Source: Aminobacter aminovorans
GTDB lineage: Bacteria; Pseudomonadota; Alphaproteobacteria; Rhizobiales; Rhizobiaceae
Assembly: GCF_900445235.1 (NCBI RefSeq)
Contig: NZ_UFSM01000001.1
Location: 2,681,501-2,745,500 of the forward strand
Reading direction: 5' to 3'
Length of the DNA stretch: 64,000 bases
Below are positions 48,889 to 57,407 of the stretch, piece by piece. Every line of letters begins with the position of its first letter. Positions within the stretch are counted from its first letter, which is position 1. Below the pieces are notes generated by a model. That model had not been told where the DNA came from and did no database searches. It saw only the letters and a list, made by a program, of their open reading frames with translations. The position numbers and the translations under genes were made by a program.

Positions 48889-50325
48889 ATGGATGCGCGA
48901 TCAGACAACAAGATAGTACCTCTGGCGGTCGATCTCGACGGCACGCTGATCGCCAGCGATCTGTTGTGGGAAGGACTGTTTGCCCTTCTCAAGAAGAACC
49001 CGCTCGCCATCTTCATGGTGCCGTTCTGGTTGCTCAAGGGCGGCCCAGCGCGTCTCAAGCAGGCGATTGCCGAGGTGGTCGACATCGACCCGGCGACCTT
49101 GCCTTACCGGCCGGAAGTGCTGAGACGCCTGCGCGAAGAGCAGGCCAATGGGCGCCAGATCGTTCTGGCCACCGGCACGCCCCGCAAGTTCGCCGAAGCC
49201 ATCGCACGCCATCTCGGCCTGTTCGACGCGGTGCTCGCCAGTGACGGCGGCGAAAACCTGACCGCTGAACGCAAGCGCAGGGCGCTGGTGGCAGCCTATG
49301 GCGATGGCGGCTTCGATTATGCCGGCAACAGCCGCCACGACGTCAAAGTGTTCGATGCCGCGCGCGAGGCGATCGTGGTTGCGCCCGACCGGGCCGCCGC
49401 ACGCTGGCAGGCCAGCCATCAGTCCGAGCTGATCGAGACGCCGAAGCCCGACCTGCGCACCATCCGAAAGATGCTGCGCGTCCATCAATGGCTCAAGAAC
49501 GTGCTGATCGCCGTGCCGCTGGTGCTGGCGCACAAATATTTCAATCCCGAGATGCTTGTGCCGGCCATCCTGGCGTTCATCTCGTTCAGTGCCGCCGCCT
49601 CGGCCATCTACATCGTCAACGACTTCTTCGACCTGGCGCTGGACAGGGCGCACGCGACCAAGCGCGAACGGCCTTTCGCCAGCGGCAGGCTGTCGATCCC
49701 GTTCGGACTGGCGTCCGTGGCCGTGCTTCTGGTCATCAGCCTGGCAACGGCGGCCTTCACGACGATCGAGTTTGCCGGCGTTCTGCTGGTCTATCTCGTC
49801 GCCACCACCGCATATTCGCTTTCGGTCAAGCGGATGCTGCTGCTCGACGTGCTGACCCTGGCCGGGCTCTACACCTTGCGCATCCTGGCGGGTGCCGCAG
49901 CGACCGGGGTGGACGTGTCGTTCTGGCTGCTCGCCTTCTCGATCTTTTTCTTCCTCTCGCTGGCGCTGGTGAAGCGTTATGTCGAGCTGCGTTCGTCCAG
50001 CCTCAGCGTCGGCGAGCGTATCGCCGGTCGTGGCTATCGCATCGAGGACCAGGAGATCGTTGCCCAGGCCGGCATGGCGTCGGCGTTTTCCTCGGCGCTG
50101 GTTCTGGCGCTCTACATCGACAGCAGCGCAGTGCGCGAGCTCTACGAACATCCCTGGCTGGTCTGGCCGCTGGCCCCGATCGTGCTCTATCTCACCATGC
50201 GTATTTGGATCCTGGCGCGGCGCGATGAACTGCATGACGATCCCGTCGTCTTCATCATTCGTGACTGGCGCAGTCAGATCGTCGTTTTCGCCGGCGCGGT
50301 GCTGCTTGTGGTGGCGGGCCTGTGA
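48889..50325 (+). CDS. HAD phosphatase-UbiA prenyltransferase fusion (DPPR-synthase-like)
   Basis: 478 residues from ATG 48889. Residues 1-190 are a HAD domain: LAVDLDGTLIASD is motif I and IVLATGTPRKFAEAIA is motif II. Residues about 200-478 are a UbiA-type membrane domain with about nine spans; LRVHQWLKNVLIAVPL opens it, and the first Asp-rich motif is NDFFDLALDRAHATKRERP (NDxxDxxxDxxxxxKxxRP). That motif and the LRVHQWxKN start match the decaprenylphosphoryl-5-phosphoribose synthase branch (mycobacterial UbiA/Rv3806c; rhizobial NoeC-like). The fused phosphatase could remove the 5'-phosphate afterwards. It couples to the DprE1-like gene by GTGA. Confidence 0.88.
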   Translation: MDARSDNKIVPLAVDLDGTLIASDLLWEGLFALLKKNPLAIFMVPFWLLKGGPARLKQAIAEVVDIDPATLPYRPEVLRRLREEQANGRQIVLATGTPRKFAEAIARHLGLFDAVLASDGGENLTAERKRRALVAAYGDGGFDYAGNSRHDVKVFDAAREAIVVAPDRAAARWQASHQSELIETPKPDLRTIRKMLRVHQWLKNVLIAVPLVLAHKYFNPEMLVPAILAFISFSAAASAIYIVNDFFDLALDRAHATKRERPFASGRLSIPFGLASVAVLLVISLATAAFTTIEFAGVLLVYLVATTAYSLSVKRMLLLDVLTLAGLYTLRILAGAAATGVDVSFWLLAFSIFFFLSLALVKRYVELRSSSLSVGERIAGRGYRIEDQEIVAQAGMASAFSSALVLALYIDSSAVRELYEHPWLVWPLAPIVLYLTMRIWILARRDELHDDPVVFIIRDWRSQIVVFAGAVLLVVAGL

Positions 50326-51680
50326 GCGTGGGACCGGCCCGTTACCAGAGCTTTGGCCGTGCCAATCCGGGCGCAAGCCAGGCGATGGATATCGCCGAGG
50401 CAACGCGGCTTTTGGCCAGCGGGACGGCACGCGCCGGATCGCTGCTCGCTTATGGCAATGGCCGCAGCTATGGCGACAGCTGCCAGAACAGCGCCGGCGC
50501 CGTCGTCGACATGCGGCCGCGCAAGCGCGTCATCGCATTCAATGCCGAGACCGGCCTGATCGAAGCCGAGGCCGGCACGCTGCTGGCCGACATCATCGCC
50601 TATGCCGCCCCACACGGGTTTTTCCCGGCTGTCGTGCCGGGGACGCAGTTCGTCACGCTCGGCGGCGCCATCGCCAACGACGTGCATGGCAAGAACCACC
50701 ACCGTCGCGGCAGTTTTGGCTGCCATGTCGAACGCCTGACATTGCTGCGCTCGGACGGGCGCAGCTATGCCTGCTCGGCCGGCGAGAACGCCCGGCTGTT
50801 CTGGGCGACGATCGGCGGCATGGGGCTGACCGGCATCATCCTGTCCGCCACGATCCGGCTGATGCGGGTACCCTCGCTCGACATCGCCGAGACGGTGAAG
50901 CCTTTCGGCAGCCTGGGCGAATATTTCGATCTCGCCGACGCCGCCGACCGCGACAACGAATATGCCGTTGCCTGGATCGACCAGATGGCCGGCGGCAAGC
51001 ATGCCGGCCGCGGCTTGCTGCTTGCCGGCAACCACGCCGCCTATGGCGCGCGGACGGCCGAACGCGGCACGGCAAGACTGTCGGTGCCGTTCCAGCCGCC
51101 ATTGACCTTGCTCAACCGGCCCTTCCTGAGGCTGTTCAACGCCGCTTATGGCTGGCGGCGCGGCCGCCTCAGGGAAAGCCAGGCGAGCTACCAGAAGTTC
51201 TTCTTTCCGCTCGACGGTGTTGCCGACTGGAACCGGCTCTACGGTCCGAGCGGGCTTTACCAGCACCAGAGCGTCGTGCCTGAAGCTGCGGCGCGCGAAA
51301 CCATGCCGGCATTGCTGGCGGCGGCGCGGCGCGCCGGGCAGGGCTCGTTCCTGACCGTGCTCAAACGTTTTGGCAGCCAGCGTTCGCCAGCTTTGCTGTC
51401 CTTCGCGCGCCCGGGCTACACGCTGACGCTCGATTTTCCGAACCATGGCCGGCGCACGCTGGAACTGCTCGCCGAACTCGACCGGATCACCGTCGGCGCC
51501 GGTGGCGCGGTCAATCCCTACAAGGACGCGCGCATGTCGGCTGAGACATTCGCGGCTTCGTTCCGGGACTGGCAGCGGCTCGAGGCGATGCGCGATCCGG
51601 CATTCATGTCCGACTTCTGGGCCCGGACCGCCGGCCGCCTGGGCGGGCGCAATGGCGAGACGGCGCAGGCGGCCGAGTAG
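50322..51680 (+). CDS. DprE1-like FAD-dependent oxidase
   Basis: 452 residues from GTG 50322, overlapping the previous stop. It resembles mycobacterial DprE1 throughout: YGNGRSYGDSCQNSAGAVVD, GTQFVTLGGAIANDVHGKNHH, LFWATIGGMGLTGII, FFFPLDGVADWNRLYGPSG and NPYKDARM, the last carrying the lysine near the active site. The His in DVHGKNHH lies where other VAO-fold enzymes attach FAD; DprE1 itself holds FAD non-covalently. At the site of DprE1 Cys387 (ICVDF) this protein has TLTLDF, so a threonine replaces the cysteine. It should oxidise C2' of a polyprenylphosphoryl pentose to the keto form. It is the second gene of the five-gene operon. Confidence 0.88.
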   Translation: MSVGPARYQSFGRANPGASQAMDIAEATRLLASGTARAGSLLAYGNGRSYGDSCQNSAGAVVDMRPRKRVIAFNAETGLIEAEAGTLLADIIAYAAPHGFFPAVVPGTQFVTLGGAIANDVHGKNHHRRGSFGCHVERLTLLRSDGRSYACSAGENARLFWATIGGMGLTGIILSATIRLMRVPSLDIAETVKPFGSLGEYFDLADAADRDNEYAVAWIDQMAGGKHAGRGLLLAGNHAAYGARTAERGTARLSVPFQPPLTLLNRPFLRLFNAAYGWRRGRLRESQASYQKFFFPLDGVADWNRLYGPSGLYQHQSVVPEAAARETMPALLAAARRAGQGSFLTVLKRFGSQRSPALLSFARPGYTLTLDFPNHGRRTLELLAELDRITVGAGGAVNPYKDARMSAETFAASFRDWQRLEAMRDPAFMSDFWARTAGRLGGRNGETAQAAE

Positions 51681-51779
51681 CCGCTTGTTAGAGAAATGCG
51701 GAAAAAGTTCAAATTGCCGGGAAAGCTTCACAGAATATCAGGGGCTTTCCGATAGGTTGTGCGAAGGACGGACAAAGCA

Positions 51780-52214
51780 ATGAAATATATCCTCTTCATC
51801 CTTTTCACAGTGATGACCAATGCCGCGGCCCAGCTGATGCTGAAGCAGGGCATGATGTCTCTTGGGCCGCTTTCTTTCGAAGGCACCAATCCGCTGATCA
51901 AGATACTGCAGATCGTCTTCAGCCCATGGGTCTTCGCCGGACTGCTGACTTTCGTCATCTCTATGGCGTCGCACCTCTATGTGCTGTCCAAGGTCGAGCT
52001 CAGCTTCGCCTATCCCTTCCTCAGCCTAGCCTATGTGGCGGTGGCGGTGTTTGCCTACTTCGTCTTTCATGAAGACCTGAATGCCTGGCGCATCGCCGGC
52101 ATCGCCTTCATCTGCGTCGGCACCGTGCTGATCGCCCAGAGCGGCCGCGACCATGGCGAAGTTGTCGCCGCGGCCTCTACCGAACCCACCAAGACAAGCG
52201 AGCTTTTGCGATGA
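51780..52214 (+). CDS. Four-span SMR/EamA-like membrane protein (candidate lipid-sugar flippase)
   Basis: 144 residues from ATG 51780. Four membrane spans: MKYILFILFTVMTNAAAQLMLK, FSPWVFAGLLTFVISMASHLYVL, LSFAYPFLSLAYVAVAVFAYF and AWRIAGIAFICVGTVLIAQSG. The spacing and the QLMLKQG motif in span 1 recall ArnE/ArnF and small multidrug-resistance proteins, which flip undecaprenyl-phosphate-aminoarabinose in polymyxin resistance. Its start of translation follows the oxidase by 99 nt, and its end overlaps the SDR start (ATGA at 52211-52214). Confidence 0.78.
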   Translation: MKYILFILFTVMTNAAAQLMLKQGMMSLGPLSFEGTNPLIKILQIVFSPWVFAGLLTFVISMASHLYVLSKVELSFAYPFLSLAYVAVAVFAYFVFHEDLNAWRIAGIAFICVGTVLIAQSGRDHGEVVAAASTEPTKTSELLR

Positions 52215-53218
52215 GACACATCATTTTCGGAGGCGACGGCTTCGTCGGTCGTCATCTTGCGCCCAAACTGATCGCCGACGGCGAAGAGGTTGTCGTTGCC
52301 GACATCGTCAAGAGCGATCTGGCGCATTACCGCAACGCACGCTTTGTCCATTGCGACGTGACCGATCCCGCCGCGATCGCCGCCGTTGGCATCAAGGCCG
52401 ACGACATGGTCTACAACCTGTCGGCCAAAATGCTGTCGCCGCTGCAGGTGCGGGCCAAGCGCCACGACTTCTTTTTCCCGGTCAACTATTTCGGTACCGA
52501 GAACATCATCAAGGCGATGGACCATGCGGCAGCGCCGAGGCTGGTCCACTACACCACCGACATGATCTACGGCCACACCGTGACCCATCCGATGACCGAA
52601 GAGCATCCGGTGGCGCCGCTCGGCGAATATGGCTGGTCGAAGCAGAAGACCGAGGAACTGGCGGCCGAGTGGCGGACGCGCGGCATGAACATCTCGCTGT
52701 TCCGCCCGCGCCTGATCATCGGGCCCGGGCGTCTCGGCATTCTGGAGAAGCTGTTCAAGCTGATCGACTGGAACCTGCCGGTGCCGATGATCGGTTCGGG
52801 CAGGAATCCATACCAATTCATCTCGGTGTTCGACTGCGCCGAGGCAGCGCGGCTTGCCTGGAAGGCCGGCGTGCCGAACGAGGCCTACAATCTCGGTTCG
52901 CTCAATCCGCCGCCGGTGCGCAAGCTGCTCGGCGACCTGGTCAAGCATGCCGGTTCGAAGTCGATCCTGCTGCCGACGCCGGGCTGGGCGGTCAAGCGGA
53001 CGCTCGACCTGCTCGACCTGATGAACATGCCGATCATGGATCCCGAGCAGTATCTGATCGCCGACGAGGAGTGCGTGCTCGACGTCTCCAAGGGCGAGCG
53101 CCAGCTCGGCTGGGTGCCGCAATACCGCGACGAGGACATGCTCATCGCAGCCTACAAGGAATATCGCGCCAAAAAGGACGGCCTCGCTGCGTCGACGCAG
53201 CACGCCCCGGCTGAATAG
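52211..53218 (+). CDS. Extended SDR / NAD-dependent epimerase-like protein
   Basis: 335 residues. The Rossmann motif is RHIIFGGDGFVGRHLAPKL (GxxGxxG), with DIVKSDLA after strand 2, and the catalytic pair is EYGWSKQKTEE (YxxxK) with VHYTTDMIYG supplying the Ser/Thr position. FRPRLIIGPG and FISVFDCAEAARLAW are also typical of sugar-nucleotide SDRs. In mycobacteria the second step after DprE1 is performed by DprE2, a classical SDR; this one is an extended SDR, so it is a functional guess that it reduces, isomerises or epimerises the keto product. It is 5 nt before the aminotransferase. Confidence 0.8.
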   Translation: MRHIIFGGDGFVGRHLAPKLIADGEEVVVADIVKSDLAHYRNARFVHCDVTDPAAIAAVGIKADDMVYNLSAKMLSPLQVRAKRHDFFFPVNYFGTENIIKAMDHAAAPRLVHYTTDMIYGHTVTHPMTEEHPVAPLGEYGWSKQKTEELAAEWRTRGMNISLFRPRLIIGPGRLGILEKLFKLIDWNLPVPMIGSGRNPYQFISVFDCAEAARLAWKAGVPNEAYNLGSLNPPPVRKLLGDLVKHAGSKSILLPTPGWAVKRTLDLLDLMNMPIMDPEQYLIADEECVLDVSKGERQLGWVPQYRDEDMLIAAYKEYRAKKDGLAASTQHAPAE

Positions 53219-53223
53219 AGGAT

Positions 53224-54702
53224 ATGAACATGACGCTTGTCACCAAGCCGGATACGGCCCATTCGCATGCCGTCGCGGTTGCTCCGGCAATGACTTCGGC
53301 AAAGCTCGCCAAGCCGAACCTGATGTCGGTCGAGCAGGCCAAGGCGCTCGACGTCGCCAGGATGACCGACCTGTTCAAGGCGCATCTCAACCCCGGCCAG
53401 CTGCATTTCATGAAGCTGCTCGGCTTCCACAAGATCAAGATCGAGCGCGCCGAGGGCATGCACTACATCGATCAGAACGGCCGCAAGATCCTCGATTTCT
53501 TCGGCGGCTTCGGTTCGCTGGCGCTCGGCCACAACCATCCGCGCGTGCTCGAGGCGCGCAAGAAGTTCCAGGACGAGAAGCGCCACGAAATCGGCATCGC
53601 CTTCATGTCGCAATACGCCTCGGCGCTGGCCTACAATCTGGCGCAGATCTCGCCCGGCGATCTCGACATGGTGTTTTTCGGCTCGTCCGGTTCGGAAGCC
53701 ATGGAAGCCGCGGTCAAGCTCGCCGAGCGTGCTGCGGGTCCGGCACGTCCCAAGATCGTCTATGCCGAGAACTCGTTCCACGGAAAGACCAAGGGCGTGC
53801 TCTCGGTCACCGACGGCGCGCTCTATCGCGGTGAGTTCAAGCTCACCGAAAACACCGTGCGGGTGCCGTTCGGCGACATCGATGCCATCGAGAAGGCGTT
53901 CCGTTCCGATCCGGCCATCGGCGCCATCGTGCTCGAGACGATCCAGGGTGGCGGCGGCATCAACAAGGCGCCGGCCGCGTTCTGGCACAAGCTGCGCGCG
54001 CTGTGCGACCAGTATGGCGTGATCTGGGTCGCCGACGAGGTGCAGTGCGGCGTCGGCCGTTCGGGCCGTTTCTATGCCTTCGAGCACTATGACGTGGTGC
54101 CCGACATCACTGCGGTTGCCAAGTCGCTGGGCGGCGGCAAGGCAGCGATGGCTGCAATGATCGCACGCCGCGACGTCTACATGAAGGCCTATGGCACGCC
54201 GAAGACCGCGATGATCCATGCCATGGCGACCTTCGGCGGTATCGGCGAAGGCTGCATCACGGCCATCGAGACGCTCAACGTGCTCTATGACGAAGGCCTG
54301 ATCGAGAATTCGGCCGACACCGGCGCCTATCTCCTGGCGCGGCTGGAGGAGCTCCAGGCCAAGTACCCCAAGATCATCAAAGAGGTTCGCGGCCAGGGAC
54401 TGATGGTCGGGCTCGAGTTCCACGACTTCTCGCAGACGCTGCCGATGGTGCTGCGCCCGGTGGTCAGCGTGCTCGACGACAAGCTCAAGGGGTCGCTGTC
54501 GGGCTTCGTCGGTGCGCTGCTGCTGCGTGACTACGACGTGCTGGTGGCCTTCACCGAGTACAACCGCAATGTCGTGCGCCTGCTGCCGCCGCTGACCTGC
54601 AGCCGCGCCGATGTCGACGTGCTGATCGCAGCCCTCGACAGCCTGCTCGGCCGCGGCATCGTTTCGATCGTCAAGGACTTCGTCAAAAGCCAGGTCAAGT
54701 AA
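53224..54702 (+). CDS. Class III PLP-dependent aminotransferase
   Basis: 492 residues. Class III features: ILDFFGGFGSLALGHNHPRVL, VFFGSSGSEAMEAAVKLAERA, IVYAENSFHGKTKGVLSVT, WVADEVQCGVGRSGRFYAFEHY and the probable PLP lysine in ITAVAKSLGGGKAA. It belongs to the ornithine/4-aminobutyrate-like group but has an N-terminal extension of about 45 residues and a C-terminal helix. Within this operon it could transaminate a keto-sugar made by the oxidase; a role on an ordinary diamine is the alternative. The transcription unit ends at a strong terminator at 54726. Confidence 0.85.
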   Translation: MNMTLVTKPDTAHSHAVAVAPAMTSAKLAKPNLMSVEQAKALDVARMTDLFKAHLNPGQLHFMKLLGFHKIKIERAEGMHYIDQNGRKILDFFGGFGSLALGHNHPRVLEARKKFQDEKRHEIGIAFMSQYASALAYNLAQISPGDLDMVFFGSSGSEAMEAAVKLAERAAGPARPKIVYAENSFHGKTKGVLSVTDGALYRGEFKLTENTVRVPFGDIDAIEKAFRSDPAIGAIVLETIQGGGGINKAPAAFWHKLRALCDQYGVIWVADEVQCGVGRSGRFYAFEHYDVVPDITAVAKSLGGGKAAMAAMIARRDVYMKAYGTPKTAMIHAMATFGGIGEGCITAIETLNVLYDEGLIENSADTGAYLLARLEELQAKYPKIIKEVRGQGLMVGLEFHDFSQTLPMVLRPVVSVLDDKLKGSLSGFVGALLLRDYDVLVAFTEYNRNVVRLLPPLTCSRADVDVLIAALDSLLGRGIVSIVKDFVKSQVK

Positions 54703-54725
54703 GGGGACATCATCCCGTTGCCTCC

Positions 54726-54753
54726 AAAGCCGGGTCTCGACCCGGCTTTTTTT
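54726..54753 (+). terminator. Rho-independent terminator of the polyprenyl-sugar operon
   Basis: AAAGCCGGG, loop TCTCGA, CCCGGCTTTTTTT: a perfect stem followed by seven Ts, 24 nt after the aminotransferase stop. Confidence 0.93.
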
Positions 54754-54863
54754 GTTAGCTGGTTGCCGGAGGGCGTTGTCGCTGTCGGCGGGAGGCGGTT
54801 GTCCGGCTTCCGCAAGCGCGGCATGTTCGGATGGCGCGGCGGAGCAAAAATCGGGAGGAGCGA

Positions 54864-55343
54864 ATGGTCAAGCCGATCATGAATCTGGACGAGGTCGAGT
54901 TCGACGACATCGAGGAGAATGGCATCTACACGTCGAAGAGGGCGTCGATAAGCCGTCACATCGGCGCGCAAAACCTCGGCTACAACCTCACAGTCCTGCC
55001 GCCGGGCAAGGTTCAGTGCCCGTTCCACAACCATCGCGGCGAAGAGGAGATGTTCTTCATCCTGGAAGGTGAGGGCGAGCTACGCTTCGGCGACAAGCGC
55101 TTTCCGATCCGCCAGCACGACGTCATCGCCTGCCCAACCGGGGGAGCTGAAGTGGCCCACCAGATCATCAACACCGGCACGACGACGATGCGGTATCTGG
55201 CATTGTCGACGCTGGTCGATGCCTGCGAGTACCCGGACTCGGGCAAGGTGATGGTCGTCTCCGGCAAGCCGGGATTTCCCGGGCTCCGCAAGATGTTCCG
55301 GGCCGAGAATACGACCGACTACTACGACCGCGAGAGCAGGTAA
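54864..55343 (+). CDS. Cupin-domain protein
   Basis: 159 residues from ATG 54864, which has GGGAGGAG at correct spacing; earlier in-frame starts lack this. Cupin motif 1 is CPFHNHRGEEEMFFILEGEGE with metal-binding His, His and Glu, and motif 2 is near VAHQIINTGTTTMRYL. It is a single-domain metal cupin. It stands alone between the operon terminator and the convergent membrane glycosyltransferase. Possible roles include sugar isomerase, epimerase or ligand sensor; I cannot distinguish them. Confidence 0.8.
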   Translation: MVKPIMNLDEVEFDDIEENGIYTSKRASISRHIGAQNLGYNLTVLPPGKVQCPFHNHRGEEEMFFILEGEGELRFGDKRFPIRQHDVIACPTGGAEVAHQIINTGTTTMRYLALSTLVDACEYPDSGKVMVVSGKPGFPGLRKMFRAENTTDYYDRESR

Positions 55344-55366
55344 GCCGTTCCGTTTGCGGCTCGACG

Positions 55367-57115
55367 CTACTTGTCCAGCGCAGCGAAAAACCTGGGATGG
55401 ACGAAGGCGTCGTAGCAGGAATCGAGCTGGATACGGCGGTGCTGGGTTAGTGCGCTCTTGTACATGTCGTAGAGTGCGGCATTGGCCGTGGTCGGCGGGC
55501 AGGTAGGCAGGAGGACGAGGTCGGTGTCCGCCACCGCCGCCTCCTCGGTCGAGCCGGGGTCGGGCACGGCGCGCATCGGATCGGCGCCGATGGCGATGTG
55601 CAGCGGTGCCGAGCGGTCGAGCAGCCAGGGGAAGGGGTTGACGAAGTTCAGCGACATCAGCGTGTTGAAGTGGACGCCCTTGTCGGCTTCCAGCTTGCGG
55701 ATGGAATCGACCGCCGTGTCGACATTGCTGAGATAGGTGACCTGGAAGTCGAAATCGGAATAGAGCAGCGGCGTTGGCAACTCGCCGGCATTGGTGAGGT
55801 CGGTATAGAGCTGCCGATGCTCCGGGTAGAATTTCAGCATATGGTCGACACGGACGGCGACCTCGCTGCGCATGTTGATGGCGCCGAGCGTAGCCAGATT
55901 GCGTTGCGCGATGGGCTGGTTCTTGAGCGCGCCGATATAGGCGCGGGCCGCGCGCTCGACGACGAACAACGCCGGCGGCAATATGACGGCCGCCGCCAGT
56001 CCCAGGACCGAGAGCAGCACAATAGGCTTGGCAAGCAGCCTGGACGCCTTGAGCAGGATGGCGACGATGAGCGGCGCCAGGAAGATGAACGCCTGGCTGC
56101 CGGTGTTCTGCGTCTCGAACAGCACGCCGGCGAACAGGACAGCGAGCAGCCAAAGCCCGTTATGGTCGAGAAGCCCCGAAACCGCTGTCGCAAGCGACGT
56201 CTTGCGGTCGGCGGAAAAGCGCTCGGACAGCTTGTGCCGGTCGGACCAGAGCAGGACCAGGGCAAGCGCAGACGTCGCCAGCACGACACCGAAATTGATC
56301 GAGGTGGACTGCAGGAAGCGCGGCAACAGCGTACCGCCGTTCATCATCACCAACTTGAGGATGTCGGTGATGTAGTGGCTGACCATGCCGCTGGACAGTT
56401 CGATGACGGCAAGGACGGCGGTGAAGATGACCAGCGCCTCCAGCGCGTAGCGAAACTTCACGCGGCCGGCGAAGAACGCATAGGCGGCGATGACGCCGCC
56501 GGCCACGAAACCGGTGATCTTGAGGAAGAACAGCGCCGTCATTGTGAGCGAAATCAGCGCAACCAGCAGGTAGCGATTGCGCACGAACATCAGCGCCGCC
56601 ACCAGCACATACAGCATCTGGCAGACCTGGCGGTTATAGATGCCGAATGCGTCGGAACCGGGGAACGGATAGAATTCGCGCGTGTTGAAGGGCAGCAGCG
56701 CGAACAGCAAGAAAGGCACCAGCAGCGCAAAGGCTATGCCGCGCGAGCGCTGGCCGACATCCCACAGCACCAGCGCCATCAGCGGCGCGGTGACGGCGAG
56801 CAGCGACCAGTGCGCCACGAGTGCCGGCTGGGCGTTGGGAAACAGCGTCACCCAGCCTGCAAACAGGTAATAGCCGAGCGGGCCGACGGGGGTGAAGAAG
56901 TCGTTGATCGGCACCTGGCCGTCGAAAATGCGGTTCGCCGCATCGTAATAGATCAGCACGTCCCAATACATCGGACCGATCGGTACGGAGACCGGCAATG
57001 CCAGCAAGGTGCAAACCAGCAGAAATGCGACAGCCAAAAGAAAAAGCGGGCTTGTTGTCTTGGCCTTGAGGCGTGAACCCAGGGATGCAGCAGGCGGCGT
57101 GAAAGTGGTGTTCAT
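55367..57115 (-). CDS. GT-C fold membrane glycosyltransferase (family 39/83-like), probable polyprenyl-P-sugar user
   Basis: 582 residues from ATG 57115; a further ATG at 57163 is less likely. About 11-12 spans. After the first span the loop PMYWDVLIYYDAANRIFDGQVPINDFF carries the Asp expected as catalytic base in GT-C enzymes, followed by FTPVGPLGYYLFAGW. The C-terminal 150 residues are soluble and probably periplasmic (FYPEHRQLYTDLTNAGE, SCYDAFVHPRFF). GT-C enzymes take sugars from polyprenyl phosphate on the outer face of the membrane. The convergent operon that seems to make such a donor is only 600 bp away, so this is a candidate acceptor enzyme. The ~290-bp region upstream shares its space with the divergent dehydrogenase gene. 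Confidence 0.75.
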   Translation of the reverse strand: MNTTFTPPAASLGSRLKAKTTSPLFLLAVAFLLVCTLLALPVSVPIGPMYWDVLIYYDAANRIFDGQVPINDFFTPVGPLGYYLFAGWVTLFPNAQPALVAHWSLLAVTAPLMALVLWDVGQRSRGIAFALLVPFLLFALLPFNTREFYPFPGSDAFGIYNRQVCQMLYVLVAALMFVRNRYLLVALISLTMTALFFLKITGFVAGGVIAAYAFFAGRVKFRYALEALVIFTAVLAVIELSSGMVSHYITDILKLVMMNGGTLLPRFLQSTSINFGVVLATSALALVLLWSDRHKLSERFSADRKTSLATAVSGLLDHNGLWLLAVLFAGVLFETQNTGSQAFIFLAPLIVAILLKASRLLAKPIVLLSVLGLAAAVILPPALFVVERAARAYIGALKNQPIAQRNLATLGAINMRSEVAVRVDHMLKFYPEHRQLYTDLTNAGELPTPLLYSDFDFQVTYLSNVDTAVDSIRKLEADKGVHFNTLMSLNFVNPFPWLLDRSAPLHIAIGADPMRAVPDPGSTEEAAVADTDLVLLPTCPPTTANAALYDMYKSALTQHRRIQLDSCYDAFVHPRFFAALDK

Positions 57116-57407
57116 CTTCGGCACCTGCGGCAATCTCGATCGACACGACGTTGTTGTATTCAACTACAGGTAAATGGCGACAAAAGCGTTAAGCGGGCCG
57201 ATTTCGCCATGCTTGCGCCGTGGCCGCGGACTGTGGGCCGGGGTGACGAAGGCGCGTCGGCGGCAAGAGCAGAACCGGGCGGCGCGGCGGATCGATGCCG
57301 GCAATTTTGCCGAGGTCGCGCGGCCTTGTGGCAATGTCGCAAACAGGCTGCAATCGCTCGGCGGCGCTCTATAGTCTGCGCGCAATATCATCTCGGAGTC
57401 GTGGGTA

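Noticed and set aside
48901..50430. A 509-residue open frame opposite the HAD-UbiA gene.
   Set aside because: Antisense shadow; the sense strand has the HAD and UbiA motifs and coupling to the next gene.
55598..57076. A 492-residue Gln/Arg/His-rich open frame opposite the GT-C gene.
   Set aside because: Antisense shadow of a hydrophobic protein; no start signal and no recognisable fold.
57116..57407. A possible small gene in the divergent gap between the GT-C gene and the third FAD dehydrogenase.
   Set aside because: Short frames exist on both strands but none has a ribosome site or plausible protein features. I see only promoter space.
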